Assembly (NCBI GenBank): GCA_026874595.1
Contig: JAPPUL010000085.1
Span: 143,287 to 207,286 of the forward strand
Length of the DNA stretch: 64,000 nucleotides
Direction of reading: 5' to 3'
Origin: Sipunculus nudus
Lineage: Eukaryota; Annelida; Sipuncula; Golfingiida; Sipunculidae
Position 1 is the stretch's first letter; each line of letters begins with the position of its first letter. Below the pieces are notes generated by a model, which did not search any database, had not been told where the DNA came from, and worked only from the letters and a program-made list of their open reading frames with translations. Made by a program: the position numbers and the translations under genes. Shown one piece after another: positions 28,018 through 37,149 of this stretch.

Positions 28018-28716
28018 CTAGCTTGCAAAATCTATTGTTAGCGAAAGATAGGGGGGCTTGTTACTTACCTGCCCTGCAAAATACTTCTGGCCTTTAAGGC
28101 ATAAATGCTCAAAATAATATTTCGTTACGTCTGTTTCTATTAACCCATTCTTTAATCTATTTCCGCGTACTTTTGGCTTCATAGATACATGGGTTACCTC
28201 TTCTTCTCTATACTCTCCACTGTCAGATATAAATAAACCTACATTCCCAAGACACAACGGTTTTTTTACCAACGAGGATGCATACGAAAATGAAGATATC
28301 CCAGATAATACTTCTGTTTTCTCATATATCGTTTTTGATAGCTTCTTTATATTCTCCAATATATAATAGGCACTGCTGTATATTGCTACGTCGCCTATCG
28401 TTACATAACATATATTACTATACCCTTCGCTAAATAAATTTATTATGTCTTTTGCCTGCTTCACCCACTCACAACTCTTGTTTTGCATAGTCGTAAGAAG
28501 CTCTACTACCTCTGGCATCCGTACAGCATCTACATTATAATATTTATCCGCAAACAAGCTCTTTACTATCTGATAAGCCTTTGTCTCTTCTACCTTCCCT
28601 CGCCCCGATATCAATATACACTCTGTTTCAAACAAACTCTTTTGTGCCTTCAATGTCATTAATTCATAATCTCCAGGCCCAAGTGAGACTATTATTAGTT
28701 TATTTAATTTATTCAT
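28018..28716 (-). CDS. cbiL: Precorrin-2/cobalt-precorrin-2 C20-methyltransferase
   Basis: CbiL methylates the corrin ring precursor at C20 with S-adenosylmethionine in early cobalamin synthesis. Seen: the tetrapyrrole-methylase start SLGPGDYELMTLKAQ and the second motif VTIGDVAIYSSAYYI (family: TLGDPxxYST). GISSFSYAS fits the third conserved region. The length of 232 is usual. The Pro of GDP is Val here, which is a small deviation. It is intact and lies 3' of cbiK in the same direction, at the tail of the cobalt/cobalamin block. Other tetrapyrrole methylases (CbiF, CobJ) fit less well. Confidence 0.8.
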   Translation of the reverse strand: MNKLNKLIIVSLGPGDYELMTLKAQKSLFETECILISGRGKVEETKAYQIVKSLFADKYYNVDAVRMPEVVELLTTMQNKSCEWVKQAKDIINLFSEGYSNICYVTIGDVAIYSSAYYILENIKKLSKTIYEKTEVLSGISSFSYASSLVKKPLCLGNVGLFISDSGEYREEEVTHVSMKPKVRGNRLKNGLIETDVTKYYFEHLCLKGQKYFAGQVSNKPPYLSLTIDFAS

Positions 28717-28786
28717 TCTTTTATTCTCATGCTTTTAATTTAATTTGTATCTGCGTTTTAAATATCTTTTACAACAAGCTTTTCTT

Positions 28787-29624
28787 CTAGCACATCTTCG
28801 CTATCTCATCCTCTATGTGTTTCTTTATAACTTTACGTACTGACAAAACCTCAAGTAAATAAAATTTATCCCCGCTCCCTTCAAGAGAACTTGCTGTGCG
28901 TACTTTAAATCCTTCCCCCTCCAAAACCTTCGTTAGCAGCTTATCTACATCTTTACTAAAGTGGGTTCCGCTTATTAAAGTAGTGGCACTATTGTTATTT
29001 CATTTATTCCCGTCTTTTGAAACTATTTAACAAGTTATCCTTCAAATAGTCAAATGTATAAGCTCCTTCAAGTGCGCATACATAGTTTAAGCTATTTAAG
29101 CTATTTAGAAACTCTTTTGTATAACTTATTGCCTGTAACCCCGCTTGTTCGAAATACGGGGAGCCGTGTACCACATACAAGCACAGCGATTCCTTATTTC
29201 GCTCATCTTCTCTTACCCTCGTTGATATGTCATTTAATATCTTACTTGTATCACTTGTTTTTGTGAATATTGCCTTTGTTGCTCTTATATTTGCCGGCGA
29301 GAAGCTTTTAAACCCTTCTACTATCTTTATACAATATTCATGTTCGTCTGTTGGATATAAGTTTAACGACAAAACTATTTGTCGCCTGTAGCCTTCTATA
29401 TCAAGATGGGCCATCGCTTCTATCTGATTCTTATATTCTATTCCCTTTTTTGCCTTCAAATATTTTAATATCGTTCTTGACGAAAAGGACATATATACAT
29501 CATAATCTGAAAACTCCTCTTCTATATAACCTTTAAACGATTCGTAGTGCCTTTCTGCTTCTATTGAACCAAAGGCTGATATTAATATACTTTTATCCTT
29601 TTTATAGTGTCTAAACCTTTTCAT
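28787..29624 (-). pseudogene. cbiK: Anaerobic cobaltochelatase CbiK, two frame breaks
   Basis: CbiK inserts cobalt into sirohydrochlorin. The intact first frame (29624 to 29004) has SILISAFGS, FSDYDVYMSFSSRTI, LKAKKGIEYKNQIEA and YVVHGSPYFEQAG, with the first metal-ligand His. After SFKRRE it stops. A -1 change at the CCC/GGG run (29009-29011) continues as GINEITIVPLL, and a second -1 change at 28975-28980 continues as LISGTHFSKDVDKLL, with the second ligand His in GTHFSKD. The restored frame ends at 28787. All parts are colinear with the family, and the only stop codons met are those at the two frame breaks. This suggests recent loss or sequence error. Confidence 0.8.
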
Positions 29625-29678
29625 TTATCTTTTTTTCCCTAAATATCTATTTTTATAACTATTTGACTTTTTTATACC

Positions 29679-30530
29679 TTATAGCGTGATGCCAAGCTCC
29701 ATACCTCCTCTTCTGTCCTCGGAAGCCCCTTCTTTCTTTATGTCATACCACGATAACATCCCTTGTCGCCTAAGACCATGAAATAGTTTTGCAACGTAAG
29801 GCTGTTTTAAACCATATCCATTCTCAATTACTTCACTTGCAAATATATCTCCTATATCCCCCTCCCCCACTATCTGTCCCCCATCTAACACTAAAAACTT
29901 ATCTGCATACGCATAGGCAAAATCCATATTATGTGTACTGAAGATTAAAGTCTTCCCTTCTATATGCAATTTATCAAGCAGTTTATAAAGTTCTTGTTTC
30001 CCAACTTCATCTAAAAATACCGTCGGCTCGTCAAATACTATAACCTCACTCCCCATAGATATTACACTCGCTATGCATACTCGCTTCTTCTCTCCGTAAC
30101 TTAATTTATGAATTAAACGTCCTGATAGCTCTTTTATGTTAGTTCGCTTAAGTGCATCCTCTACCCCTCTCCTTTACTAAAGAGCTACTATAACCTAAAT
30201 TATGAGGACCAAAGGCTACCTCTTCATACACCGTCGGCCCAAACATATGTATATCCGATCTTGAAACACAAACCCAACTTTTCTCCGCAATTCACGAAGT
30301 CCATCCTTTTTATACCTTATCTTCTCACCGCAATATAATATTTGTCCGCTTGAGGGTTTTAAAAGTCCATTTAAATGTTTTAATAATGTCGTTTTGCCAC
30401 TCCCATTTAATCCTATAACGCAAACCCTATCCCCTGCCTTTATCTTTGTACTCACTCCCTTAAGTACTTCCTCCCCCATTTTGTAACTATATGATATATC
30501 CTCAAGTTCGAATATATTAACATCTTGCAT
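29679..30530 (-). pseudogene. cbiO: Cobalt ECF-transporter ATPase CbiO, two frame breaks
   Basis: CbiO is the ATPase that drives cobalt uptake with CbiM, CbiN and CbiQ. Fragment one (from 30530) has ISYSYKMGEEVLKG, Walker A GLNGSGKTT and the Q-loop FQD. A base is missing near 30255-30257 (expected FQDPD), after which the next frame gives DIHMFGPTVYEEVAFGPHNLG. One extra base in the C run at 30164-30167 restores the last frame. That frame carries the signature LSYGEKKR, Walker B VIVFDEPT and the switch His in STHNMDFAYA, ending at 29679. The pieces add up to a normal length. Both defects are single-base indels in G/C runs. Confidence 0.85.
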
Positions 30531-30541
30531 CTATTTATTTA

Positions 30542-30582
30542 CCTTATTTGCCTTATTTGCCTTATTTGCCTTATTTGCCTTA
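30542..30582 (+). repeat. Nine-base tandem repeat just upstream of cbiO
   Basis: CCTTATTTG is repeated about 4.6 times. Read on the minus strand, it places several AAGG motifs before the cbiO start codon (30530), the nearest at about 11 bases. AAGG is a weak Shine-Dalgarno core, so copy number could tune cbiO translation. That effect is an inference. Confidence 0.9.
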
Positions 30583-30618
30583 AACCGCTTACTTAAACCT
30601 ATTATTTACATATAATTT

Positions 30619-31385
30619 CTAACAAATATCCAAAACATCAGTATCATCCCTATTACCGTAACGCGCATCATAGAAAAAATTATAACTCCTATTATTTAAA
30701 AGCATTATCTTACCCGAATACACCCGCGACTCAAGTACTTCCTCTATGCCATGCATCCCTTTGTATAAGTTATAAAACAGCTATATATCAGTTTAGAAAA
30801 TGTCCTCAGGCTATTTATATATCCATTATAACCAAGACGCGCTTTTTGAGATTGTATTGTATTATATATGATTTTATACATCATAAACATATAGTGATAA
30901 GTAAGAACAAGTAGCTCAAGTAATAACCCTGGGACCCGAGCTCGTTTTAGCAAATACATTATATCCATAAAGGGTGTTGTTAGTATTACAAAAAATAAAC
31001 TGAATATACAAGATAAAGCCTTAAAAAGAGTAATTAGTCCTTGCTTTAGACCTGTTTCTAAAAGCACTATTATATATCTCTCATTTATAAAAACACTGTA
31101 TATATAGGATATGTCTTTGGATAATGGCACTTTGTATACCCCAAGCATTAACGGAAGTATTCCAAGTATTAGAAAACCCTTAGATACCAAAAAAAGTCCT
31201 ATCAAACCCTTTATTGGAAAGCCTACCGATAATATTAAAACCATTGTGAATAATAGTACAAGCACAGGCATTAGTAGATTATTGCTTGTAAGCGATAGTA
31301 ACAAAAAGCCTAAGGACACAAATACTTTCTCAAAGGGATGTATGTCGCTTATTTTATTAGTATACGAAAAATCTATAAAATACAA
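30619..31385 (-). pseudogene. cbiQ: Cobalt ECF-transporter membrane subunit CbiQ, one frame break
   Basis: CbiQ is the coupling membrane subunit of the cobalt ECF transporter. The first frame (31385 to 30744) has several membrane segments and a coupling-helix-like region (KARLGYNGYINSLRTF). It ends early at KGCMA. A -1 change in the G run at 30757-30759 continues as GMHGIEEVLESRVYSGKIMLL and runs to 30619. That gives the usual length of about 255 residues and the second CbiQ coupling region (compare R-G-Y/F-x-G). The sequence at the break, A AAG GGA, fits the X XXY YYZ pattern of -1 slippery sites. I treat it as a frame break of unknown cause. Confidence 0.75.
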
Positions 31386-31412
31386 TCTATCACCTAAACT
31401 ATCTAGCTCCTC

Positions 31413-31731
31413 TTAGTCTCTTTTTTGTCTTCTTCTTTTGTCTTCTTCTTTTGCTCCTTCTTTGCCTACACCACGACGCATTATATAATATGCTATAAAA
31501 CCAAAACTCACTATACCTATAATCAAAAACATTATCCCTTCATAACTCCTTGGGAATACTTATAAAATCGCTAAACCATACTTCATAATCCGGATTTAAA
31601 GTCTCTACCATCCCCATTGCCCTATCATCTAGACCTACACTAAGCGCACTCTCAGACAAGATGAAATAAGGCATTATAATTATTATAAGTGCGGCAAAAC
31701 ATGCTACCAAACCCTTATTTAATGAATACAT
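31413..31731 (-). pseudogene. cbiN: Cobalt transport protein CbiN, one +1 frame break
   Basis: CbiN is a small accessory membrane protein of the cobalt ECF transporter. The first frame (63 residues) has a membrane segment and the family motif LNPDYEVWFSDF, then stops at 31540. A +1 change within ATT CCC AAG GAG TTA TGA restores YEGIMFLIIGIVSFGFIAYYI, the second membrane segment (shown up to its hydrophobic core), and a Lys/Glu-rich tail that ends at 31413. A stop in the new frame at 31560-31562 limits the break to about 20 bases. CCC (31552-31554) lies in the middle of that window. The restored length of about 105 is normal. Confidence 0.75.
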
Positions 31732-31795
31732 TCCTCTTTCTTTGTAACTGTTTGAGCCAAGCTTACTAATTAAATCTAAATCATCTCTTCTATAC

Positions 31796-32482
31796 CTAAG
31801 GAAGCATATCTACCGCAAATAACGTTATAAAACCCTCTACAACTGCTATTGGAAATTGTGTTACCATAAATACGGATAAGAACTTGTATGTTGAAGACAA
31901 ATGTGAACCTGTTATTACCTCTGGATAGGCAAGTCCAAGCTGTAATGAGCTTGAGACGTAGGTAAATATATCACATAAAAATACTGTCAAAAAGATATTA
32001 ACACGCAGCGGCAAAAGCTTTCGAGACAGGATAAACACATGTATGGCATATGCCAAAAATGGAGCAAATATTCCCATAGAAAAGACATTTGCTCCTAAAG
32101 TCGTTATCCCCCCATGCCCAACCAATATCACGTGTAAGAATAATACTATTAAGCTTGATATACTCATTACAAAAGGGCCAACAAGCAATACACCAAGTCC
32201 TATCCCTGTCGGATGTGTTGTGCTGCCCATTATAGAAGGTATTTTTAAGGAGGATACAAATAACACAAATACTGTTATAAAAACAAAAAATAGTTTAGAT
32301 TTTATATCATAATTTATGTTGTTCTTTAGATTAGTAAAGGCCCATACTATAAATGGGATTGTAACTATATACCAAAATATCGACCATTCTACCGGGAGAA
32401 AACCTTCTGCTATATGCATTGCATAGCCATCCTCTCCTACCACTAGAAAGAATAATATAAAACATAAGGCCTTTACGAGCAC
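31796..32482 (-). CDS. cbiM: Cobalt ECF-transporter substrate-binding subunit CbiM
   Basis: CbiM binds Co2+ through its N-terminal histidine loop and forms the S-component of the cobalt ECF transporter. Seen: a signal-like N-terminus cut near AMHIAEGFLP, which is the hallmark metal-loop sequence (M-H-I-x-E-G), IPSIMGSTTHPTGIGLG, LVGHGGITTLGANVFSMGI and five to six membrane segments. The 228 residues are typical, and the frame is intact. It lies between the outer-membrane-type gene and cbiN, in the order M-N-Q-O that is usual for this operon. Confidence 0.95.
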   Translation of the reverse strand: MLVKALCFILFFLVVGEDGYAMHIAEGFLPVEWSIFWYIVTIPFIVWAFTNLKNNINYDIKSKLFFVFITVFVLFVSSLKIPSIMGSTTHPTGIGLGVLLVGPFVMSISSLIVLFLHVILVGHGGITTLGANVFSMGIFAPFLAYAIHVFILSRKLLPLRVNIFLTVFLCDIFTYVSSSLQLGLAYPEVITGSHLSSTYKFLSVFMVTQFPIAVVEGFITLFAVDMLP

Positions 32483-32501
32483 AAGTTATAACCCTATTAT
32501 C

Positions 32502-33578
32502 TTAAAAGTAAAATAAGTGGTCCGGCAAGGTAAACCTTAAAAATATTCCAAGACCTATACTATATCCATTAATCTCATTAAGCACATCAACATCATAATA
32601 TCCCTCAAAACCTACTTCAAACCCGTCAAACGGCTTGTATTTTGCCATAACACCAAATCTAAGTGGAGGATCAAATGTACCAACAGATAATGTCCCAACT
32701 CCCGGAAGCAATACACTCTCTTCACCCTTTTTTCTTACTATATAACTGCCATAAGCTCCCGCATCAAATTTATCTCCTATATATGCTCCCTCAAACCTAA
32801 GCACTATTACCCGCGGGGCTACCACTGCAAATAGATAATGCGCATTCTTTTGTTTAAATACAAACTCAGCTGCTATGCTATAAAAAGCATCTACTATTGC
32901 AAGTGTATCTGTATCATTATCTAAAGCACCTTCTATATTCATATTTGAGGTGAAGGATGCATTAAACATAAATGTAAGATTCTCTCCTATATAATTTGCA
33001 TGTATATAAGCAAAATAATTCTTTGGCCTTACAAACCACTTTGACCCATCAGATGGCTTTGTCCCATCAAATGCATTGTAAAACCCAAACCCCACTCTAA
33101 CCACGTCCCCATACTTAAACCCAAGCTGTATTGCTGTTGCACTTGCTGAACCATAGGAAATAATATGATTATTTTGATGCACAAAAGGTGAGTTATCCTC
33201 CGTTATCGACGTTTCAAGTGTATAAGCTCCCACCTTTGTGAAGAACGGCACTGTCTTCGAAAAGGTTATCTCCCCAAATGCACCGTCTATTCCAAATGTA
33301 TGATTATCCCCTGCTATATCACTTGCATAATTTGCACTGAAGTGTAAAAGCATATATTCTGTTATCTCAGCCTCAAGACCTAGTACTGCTTTATAGATTG
33401 AGAAATTTACCTCATGTTTTTTAGCCTGGTGTAGATTTACAGAGCCTAGGGTATCAAGCGCTAAGATAGGCTTTATATGTCCTATCTTCTTCTTGCTTTC
33501 TTGGCTAAATCCGTTTTGCCCACAGAGCAACACCGCTACTAAGGCAATAAATACCACCATTTGATATTTTAGTTTCAT
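32502..33578 (-). CDS. Putative outer-membrane porin-like protein under the cobalamin riboswitch
   Basis: The frame opens at 33614, but the ATG at 33578 (MKLKYQMVVFIAL) has a near-perfect GGGAGGA ribosome site and gives a clean signal peptide ending near GFSQES, so I chose it. The mature protein has many alternating beta strands and ends in a strand finishing FRLTLPDHLFYF by pattern, with a terminal Phe typical of outer-membrane barrels. I do not recognise the family. It is the first gene after the cobalamin riboswitch and precedes cbiM by 20 bases. Passage of cobalt or a cobalt chelate across the outer membrane is a reasonable inference. Confidence 0.7.
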   Translation of the reverse strand: MKLKYQMVVFIALVAVLLCGQNGFSQESKKKIGHIKPILALDTLGSVNLHQAKKHEVNFSIYKAVLGLEAEITEYMLLHFSANYASDIAGDNHTFGIDGAFGEITFSKTVPFFTKVGAYTLETSITEDNSPFVHQNNHIISYGSASATAIQLGFKYGDVVRVGFGFYNAFDGTKPSDGSKWFVRPKNYFAYIHANYIGENLTFMFNASFTSNMNIEGALDNDTDTLAIVDAFYSIAAEFVFKQKNAHYLFAVVAPRVIVLRFEGAYIGDKFDAGAYGSYIVRKKGEESVLLPGVGTLSVGTFDPPLRFGVMAKYKPFDGFEVGFEGYYDVDVLNEINGYSIGLGIFLRFTLPDHLFYF

Positions 33579-33699
33579 TTTAAACTCCTCCCAAATTTTT
33601 TTAAAATATCTCACTCTTAAATTCTAATATTTATAAAACTTTATCTATAAACATTAGAATTACCACAGCTTATGTGTAATTTTATTTGCAATTAGTCTG

Positions 33700-33890
33700 T
33701 TGTGATTTGATTTTCATACACAAAGCCTCAGTAATTACAAACGGGTACGAGAAACTTTACTTAAGAAATTAGGTGAAATATGCGTATCTGACTTTTACAG
33801 TTACCCGTTAGCGAGGAAATTCCATCCTTCTTCCGCACAAAATTCACTAAACTTGCTTAATTTATTTTATTGTGTCGTAAGCCTTATTAA
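33700..33890 (-). promoter_or_regulatory. Cobalamin (B12) riboswitch
   Basis: The minus strand at about 33838-33782 reads GGAAGAAGGATGGAATTTCC, then TCGCTAACGGGTAACTGTAA, then AAGTCAGATACGC. This matches the cobalamin riboswitch core pattern (GGAA..GGTG.AA..CC..GC..CCCGC.ACTGTAA...GTCAG..AC). A downstream GTACCCGTT (about 33746-33738) is complementary to the AACGGGTAAC of the core, as expected for the loop-loop (L5-L13) contact. It lies upstream of the porin-like gene and cbiM-N-Q-O. Binding of adenosylcobalamin would reduce expression of cobalt uptake. The outer limits are approximate. Confidence 0.8.
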
Positions 33891-34069
33891 ACGTTTCACT
33901 TGAACTAAACTCTCCATACAACTCTGAAACTCTCCATGCAAGGCAATAAAGGCAATTAAAACTGAAAAATTAAATATACTCTCATTAGTCAAATACGTCA
34001 ATAGATTTTCCGAAAAATATAGCCTTTGTTCATTAACATTCTTTAGTATAGCAATTTGGAGATGATTTT

Positions 34070-34261
34070 ATGCAAAATAACAAAGATATTCACATGAATA
34101 TCCCTTTGGAAGACCTTTTAGTCAATCCTTTAGAGAACCTAGATGATAATATATTAACAAATCATAATAACGTTTATCTTTCTTTTGATAAAATCGATAT
34201 TGACCAAATCATTCGGTCTATTAAAATTGAAGACAATTTTACTTTCTATGACAATAAATAA
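34070..34261 (+). CDS. Small acidic hypothetical protein, 63 residues
   Basis: The ATG follows GGAG at a spacing of about nine bases. The product is rich in Asp, Asn and Ile, with no membrane segment, Cys or recognisable domain. It ends in a predicted helix-strand stretch (SFDKIDIDQIIRSIKIEDNF). It stands alone, divergent from the cobalamin riboswitch and convergent with the PseG-like gene. The good ribosome site and biased amino-acid content support a real gene; the function is unknown. Confidence 0.55.
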   Translation: MQNNKDIHMNIPLEDLLVNPLENLDDNILTNHNNVYLSFDKIDIDQIIRSIKIEDNFTFYDNK

Positions 34262-34382
34262 AATCATACTTTATTTTAATAACTACACAAAACAAAACAA
34301 AAGCTGTTCTTTTCTTTAATATAGATACTTCTTTTCTTTACATATAAATATTTTCTACCTAAGTCTAGATTATTATAGCTTA

Positions 34383-36398
34383 TCAAGCTTTTCTTGCGTA
34401 TATTTCAAATGTATCCCCATAGCGTTTGTAATAATAAAGTAGTGGCCGTCGTATTACCTTAAGTAACTTCTGATACCTCTTACTCCTTATTATCCTTTCG
34501 AAATATAGACCCCTATATTCTATATGTTCTATCACAAAACCTATTCCCTCCAACAACTTGCTTAGCGACCACGGCGAGAACTCTATATAATGATCTTTTG
34601 GTATCTTATTTATATAGCCTGATTTGTCCCTCTTAAAGCTTATTCCACTACAGTTTGGCGTTGATAGGCATAATAAACCACCCTCCTTAAGCAGCTTTTT
34701 CATCTTCCCCAAAACCTCTGCAAAATCTGCATTATGCTCAAGGTAATACCACCCACATAATATATCATATCCCCCCTCTACCATAACAAAATCTTTACTA
34801 GATCGCACAATATCTCCTTCACACAAAAACTTAGAAAAATCTATCTGCAATACATTAAGGCCAAGCTCTTCATTTGCATATCTACTACCATAACTAGATA
34901 GCTCTATTCCATAACATTTTGCATCTAACTCCTCTTTCGCAAGTTCAAGAAAAAAACCTAGCCCACTCCCTACCTCAAGCAGCTTTATTTTATCATCCCC
35001 TACATCTACATCTACATTCCCAGCAGATAAGAGAGTTTTGCCAAAAATACCTCCCTCCCCTATGCCATGCAATAACTCCTTAATTATCTTTATTCGATAT
35101 CTATTAAATCTGTTTATATTTTCTTTGTCCTCTAAATACGTCTTCCCATACTGATTCTTATATTCATCCGTAAAATAACTGTCGCTATATTTAATCCCGC
35201 ATTTATACCCCTTGCTCCTATAAAAACTCTTACAACTATAGCAATAATAAGAGTTTATATATCCTTCCCTTTCATACACTCGCCCATGACTTTCGCATAT
35301 CGGACATTTATCCTCAGATCGCTTTATTACCTCTTCTACTACAGCTCCAACACGTTCTCCTCCCATTAAAGACAATCCCTCATAACACATAAAATCTACA
35401 CCCTTAATCACCTCATTATTCAAGCTAGATATAAGCTCATTTAAAAGCTTTGCTTTATTAAAGGCATCCGTAGCCTTATTTAGAACTCCAAGCGTTTTTA
35501 CCTCTCCTAGCTCATTTGATAGCTCTTTTGAGAGATTGTTATGATATTTTGTCGGGTTTAAGGTAAAAACCCTTTTACGCAAGTATAATCCTTCATACAC
35601 CGTCATCCCAAACGACGTTATAACTACATCCGACTTCTTTAACTCCTCTATATACTCAGAGCGGGAAAGACCCTTAGATACTTTGTCCGCTTTAACAAAA
35701 TTATTCTCCCCCTTATATAGAGGACCAAGCACTATATTTAACTTATATTTAGGCTTTGCTCCCGATTCTCTTCCCTTTGTTAACATATCATAACACAATC
35801 TTGTAAGCCCGTATGGATCCTCTCCACCGAAACTTATCAGTAGCTCATATCCACCCCCTCCTGCCCTCCCCTCTTCATTTACTCTAACCCTAGCTAAAAC
35901 CTCTTTATCATCCCTCTCTCTTTTTATCCGCTCATCTAAAATTATATACTCAAACCCCTCAAAGTTACTTCTGCTAAGCTCATTCCCCCTCTCAACTACA
36001 GGAAGCGCATTTATCTTTACCAAAGCCCATACGCTACCTTCTCCATGATCATCTAGTGTGATTACTTTTGTACACTTTATAAGCTCTTTTATGTACCAGG
36101 TCTTGCTGTCTCTTGCATCGTGGATTAAAACTAATGGACGGACTTTATTTACATACTCTATTACCTCATCAAGCCCTTCTACCCCTGCTATCTCTACATC
36201 CATACCCTCCCCTACATCCCCTCCTTCTACTCCAAATTCTTTTACAAAATCAGGTATTAAGCCTTTTATAAAAAAACGTATCCTATAGCCTCTTAAACTA
36301 TAGCTCAAGTTCAAAAGCCGTCTCGTATGTCCAAAACCATACCCTCCCCCACAACAGGCATACATACATATTAAGCCTTTTTGTCCTTCATTTAACAA
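34383..36398 (-). CDS. PseG/glycosyltransferase-like domain fused to a SAM methyltransferase
   Basis: Residues 1-360 resemble PseG (UDP-2,4-diacetamido sugar hydrolase) and related GT-B proteins: CGGGYGFGHTRRLLNLS, DDHGEGS, LLISFGGEDPYGLTR and ITSFGMTVYEGLYLRK. A zinc-ribbon-like pair follows (CPIC at 365 and CYSC at 386). Residues about 470-671 form a class I methyltransferase with LLEVGSGLGFFLELA, followed by a DILCGWYYLEHNADF block and LSTPN. The predicted role is modification of a nonulosonic acid or other surface sugar, possibly flagellin glycans. That is an inference from the PseG link. The protein has 671 residues with no frame break. Confidence 0.7.
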   Translation of the reverse strand: MLNEGQKGLICMYACCGGGYGFGHTRRLLNLSYSLRGYRIRFFIKGLIPDFVKEFGVEGGDVGEGMDVEIAGVEGLDEVIEYVNKVRPLVLIHDARDSKTWYIKELIKCTKVITLDDHGEGSVWALVKINALPVVERGNELSRSNFEGFEYIILDERIKRERDDKEVLARVRVNEEGRAGGGGYELLISFGGEDPYGLTRLCYDMLTKGRESGAKPKYKLNIVLGPLYKGENNFVKADKVSKGLSRSEYIEELKKSDVVITSFGMTVYEGLYLRKRVFTLNPTKYHNNLSKELSNELGEVKTLGVLNKATDAFNKAKLLNELISSLNNEVIKGVDFMCYEGLSLMGGERVGAVVEEVIKRSEDKCPICESHGRVYEREGYINSYYCYSCKSFYRSKGYKCGIKYSDSYFTDEYKNQYGKTYLEDKENINRFNRYRIKIIKELLHGIGEGGIFGKTLLSAGNVDVDVGDDKIKLLEVGSGLGFFLELAKEELDAKCYGIELSSYGSRYANEELGLNVLQIDFSKFLCEGDIVRSSKDFVMVEGGYDILCGWYYLEHNADFAEVLGKMKKLLKEGGLLCLSTPNCSGISFKRDKSGYINKIPKDHYIEFSPWSLSKLLEGIGFVIEHIEYRGLYFERIIRSKRYQKLLKVIRRPLLYYYKRYGDTFEIYARKA

Positions 36399-36448
36399 TT
36401 ATATCCCTCAACGCCCCACTTTGTATAGCATTAAAAAAAACAATAGCA

Positions 36449-37030
36449 TCAAAACCCAAACACATTCTTACGCCTTATCCTAGGAAACTCATATATCGTC
36501 CCATAAGAAACCACTTCGGACTTCGCATGTCCTCCCATTACAAGCTCTTCTAACATATCCTGTGACTGCTCAACTGATATATTTACTTCCGTTGCCACAT
36601 CCAAAGCACTAACTCGCCCTCCACAAGCTCGGGCACACTCTAGTATCTTCTTCTTCATTAGGTCATTATCATAAACACTTTTAAAACTACTAAACTCATA
36701 TACGTAAAGTCCCCTATCGGATAGCTTAAGCTCTGCATAGCCCTTTGCCACTAGCTTTTCAAGCTCCCCCTTCGACCGCTCTACCTCCGTGCCTGTTTCC
36801 ATTGCAAGCGAAAATGCACTCAAAACTCCTCCCCTTTCTTTGGCTATCTGCAAAATGTCTTGCTCTTTTAATGTATAATAGCTCTTCCTTCTAAATAGCT
36901 TTTCTAGCAACTCCTTCGCTCTTACATACATACCCCCGTCCCCACCAGGGCCACCATCCCCTTTTATAAACCGTTTGTATATCTGGTAAGTTGCGTAGGC
37001 CAATAGCAAAATAAACAAAAACTTAAGCAT
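36449..37030 (-). CDS. Membrane-anchored protein with two winged-helix-like repeats
   Basis: Residues 1-20 form one membrane segment, followed by a glycine-rich linker (GDGGPGGDGG). Two similar blocks follow: ILQIAKERGGVLSAFSLAME to LYVYEF (about 60-115), and ILECARACGGRVSALDVATE to IYEFPR (about 127-183). Each looks like a small three-helix unit with a C-terminal beta pair, as in winged helices. I do not recognise a named family. The internal duplication is visible in the protein. It lies upstream (5') of the PseG-like gene on the same strand, with a 50-base gap, so the two may be co-transcribed. Confidence 0.65.
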   Translation of the reverse strand: MLKFLFILLLAYATYQIYKRFIKGDGGPGGDGGMYVRAKELLEKLFRRKSYYTLKEQDILQIAKERGGVLSAFSLAMETGTEVERSKGELEKLVAKGYAELKLSDRGLYVYEFSSFKSVYDNDLMKKKILECARACGGRVSALDVATEVNISVEQSQDMLEELVMGGHAKSEVVSYGTIYEFPRIRRKNVFGF

Positions 37031-37149
37031 TCTTCTTTTCCATTTTACTTTATAAATAAAGCCCCTTTTTTTAATAACTTAATAATTATATTTTTATTTA
37101 TCCTTAAAAATAACAAAATAGCAAATCTACAAAATAAAGGATAACTCTT

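Noticed and set aside
30744-30770. A programmed -1 slippery site (A AAG GGA) explaining the cbiQ break
   Set aside because: The heptamer fits, but neighbouring genes in the same operon have five other breaks, most without slippery motifs. Decay or sequence error explains all of them more simply.
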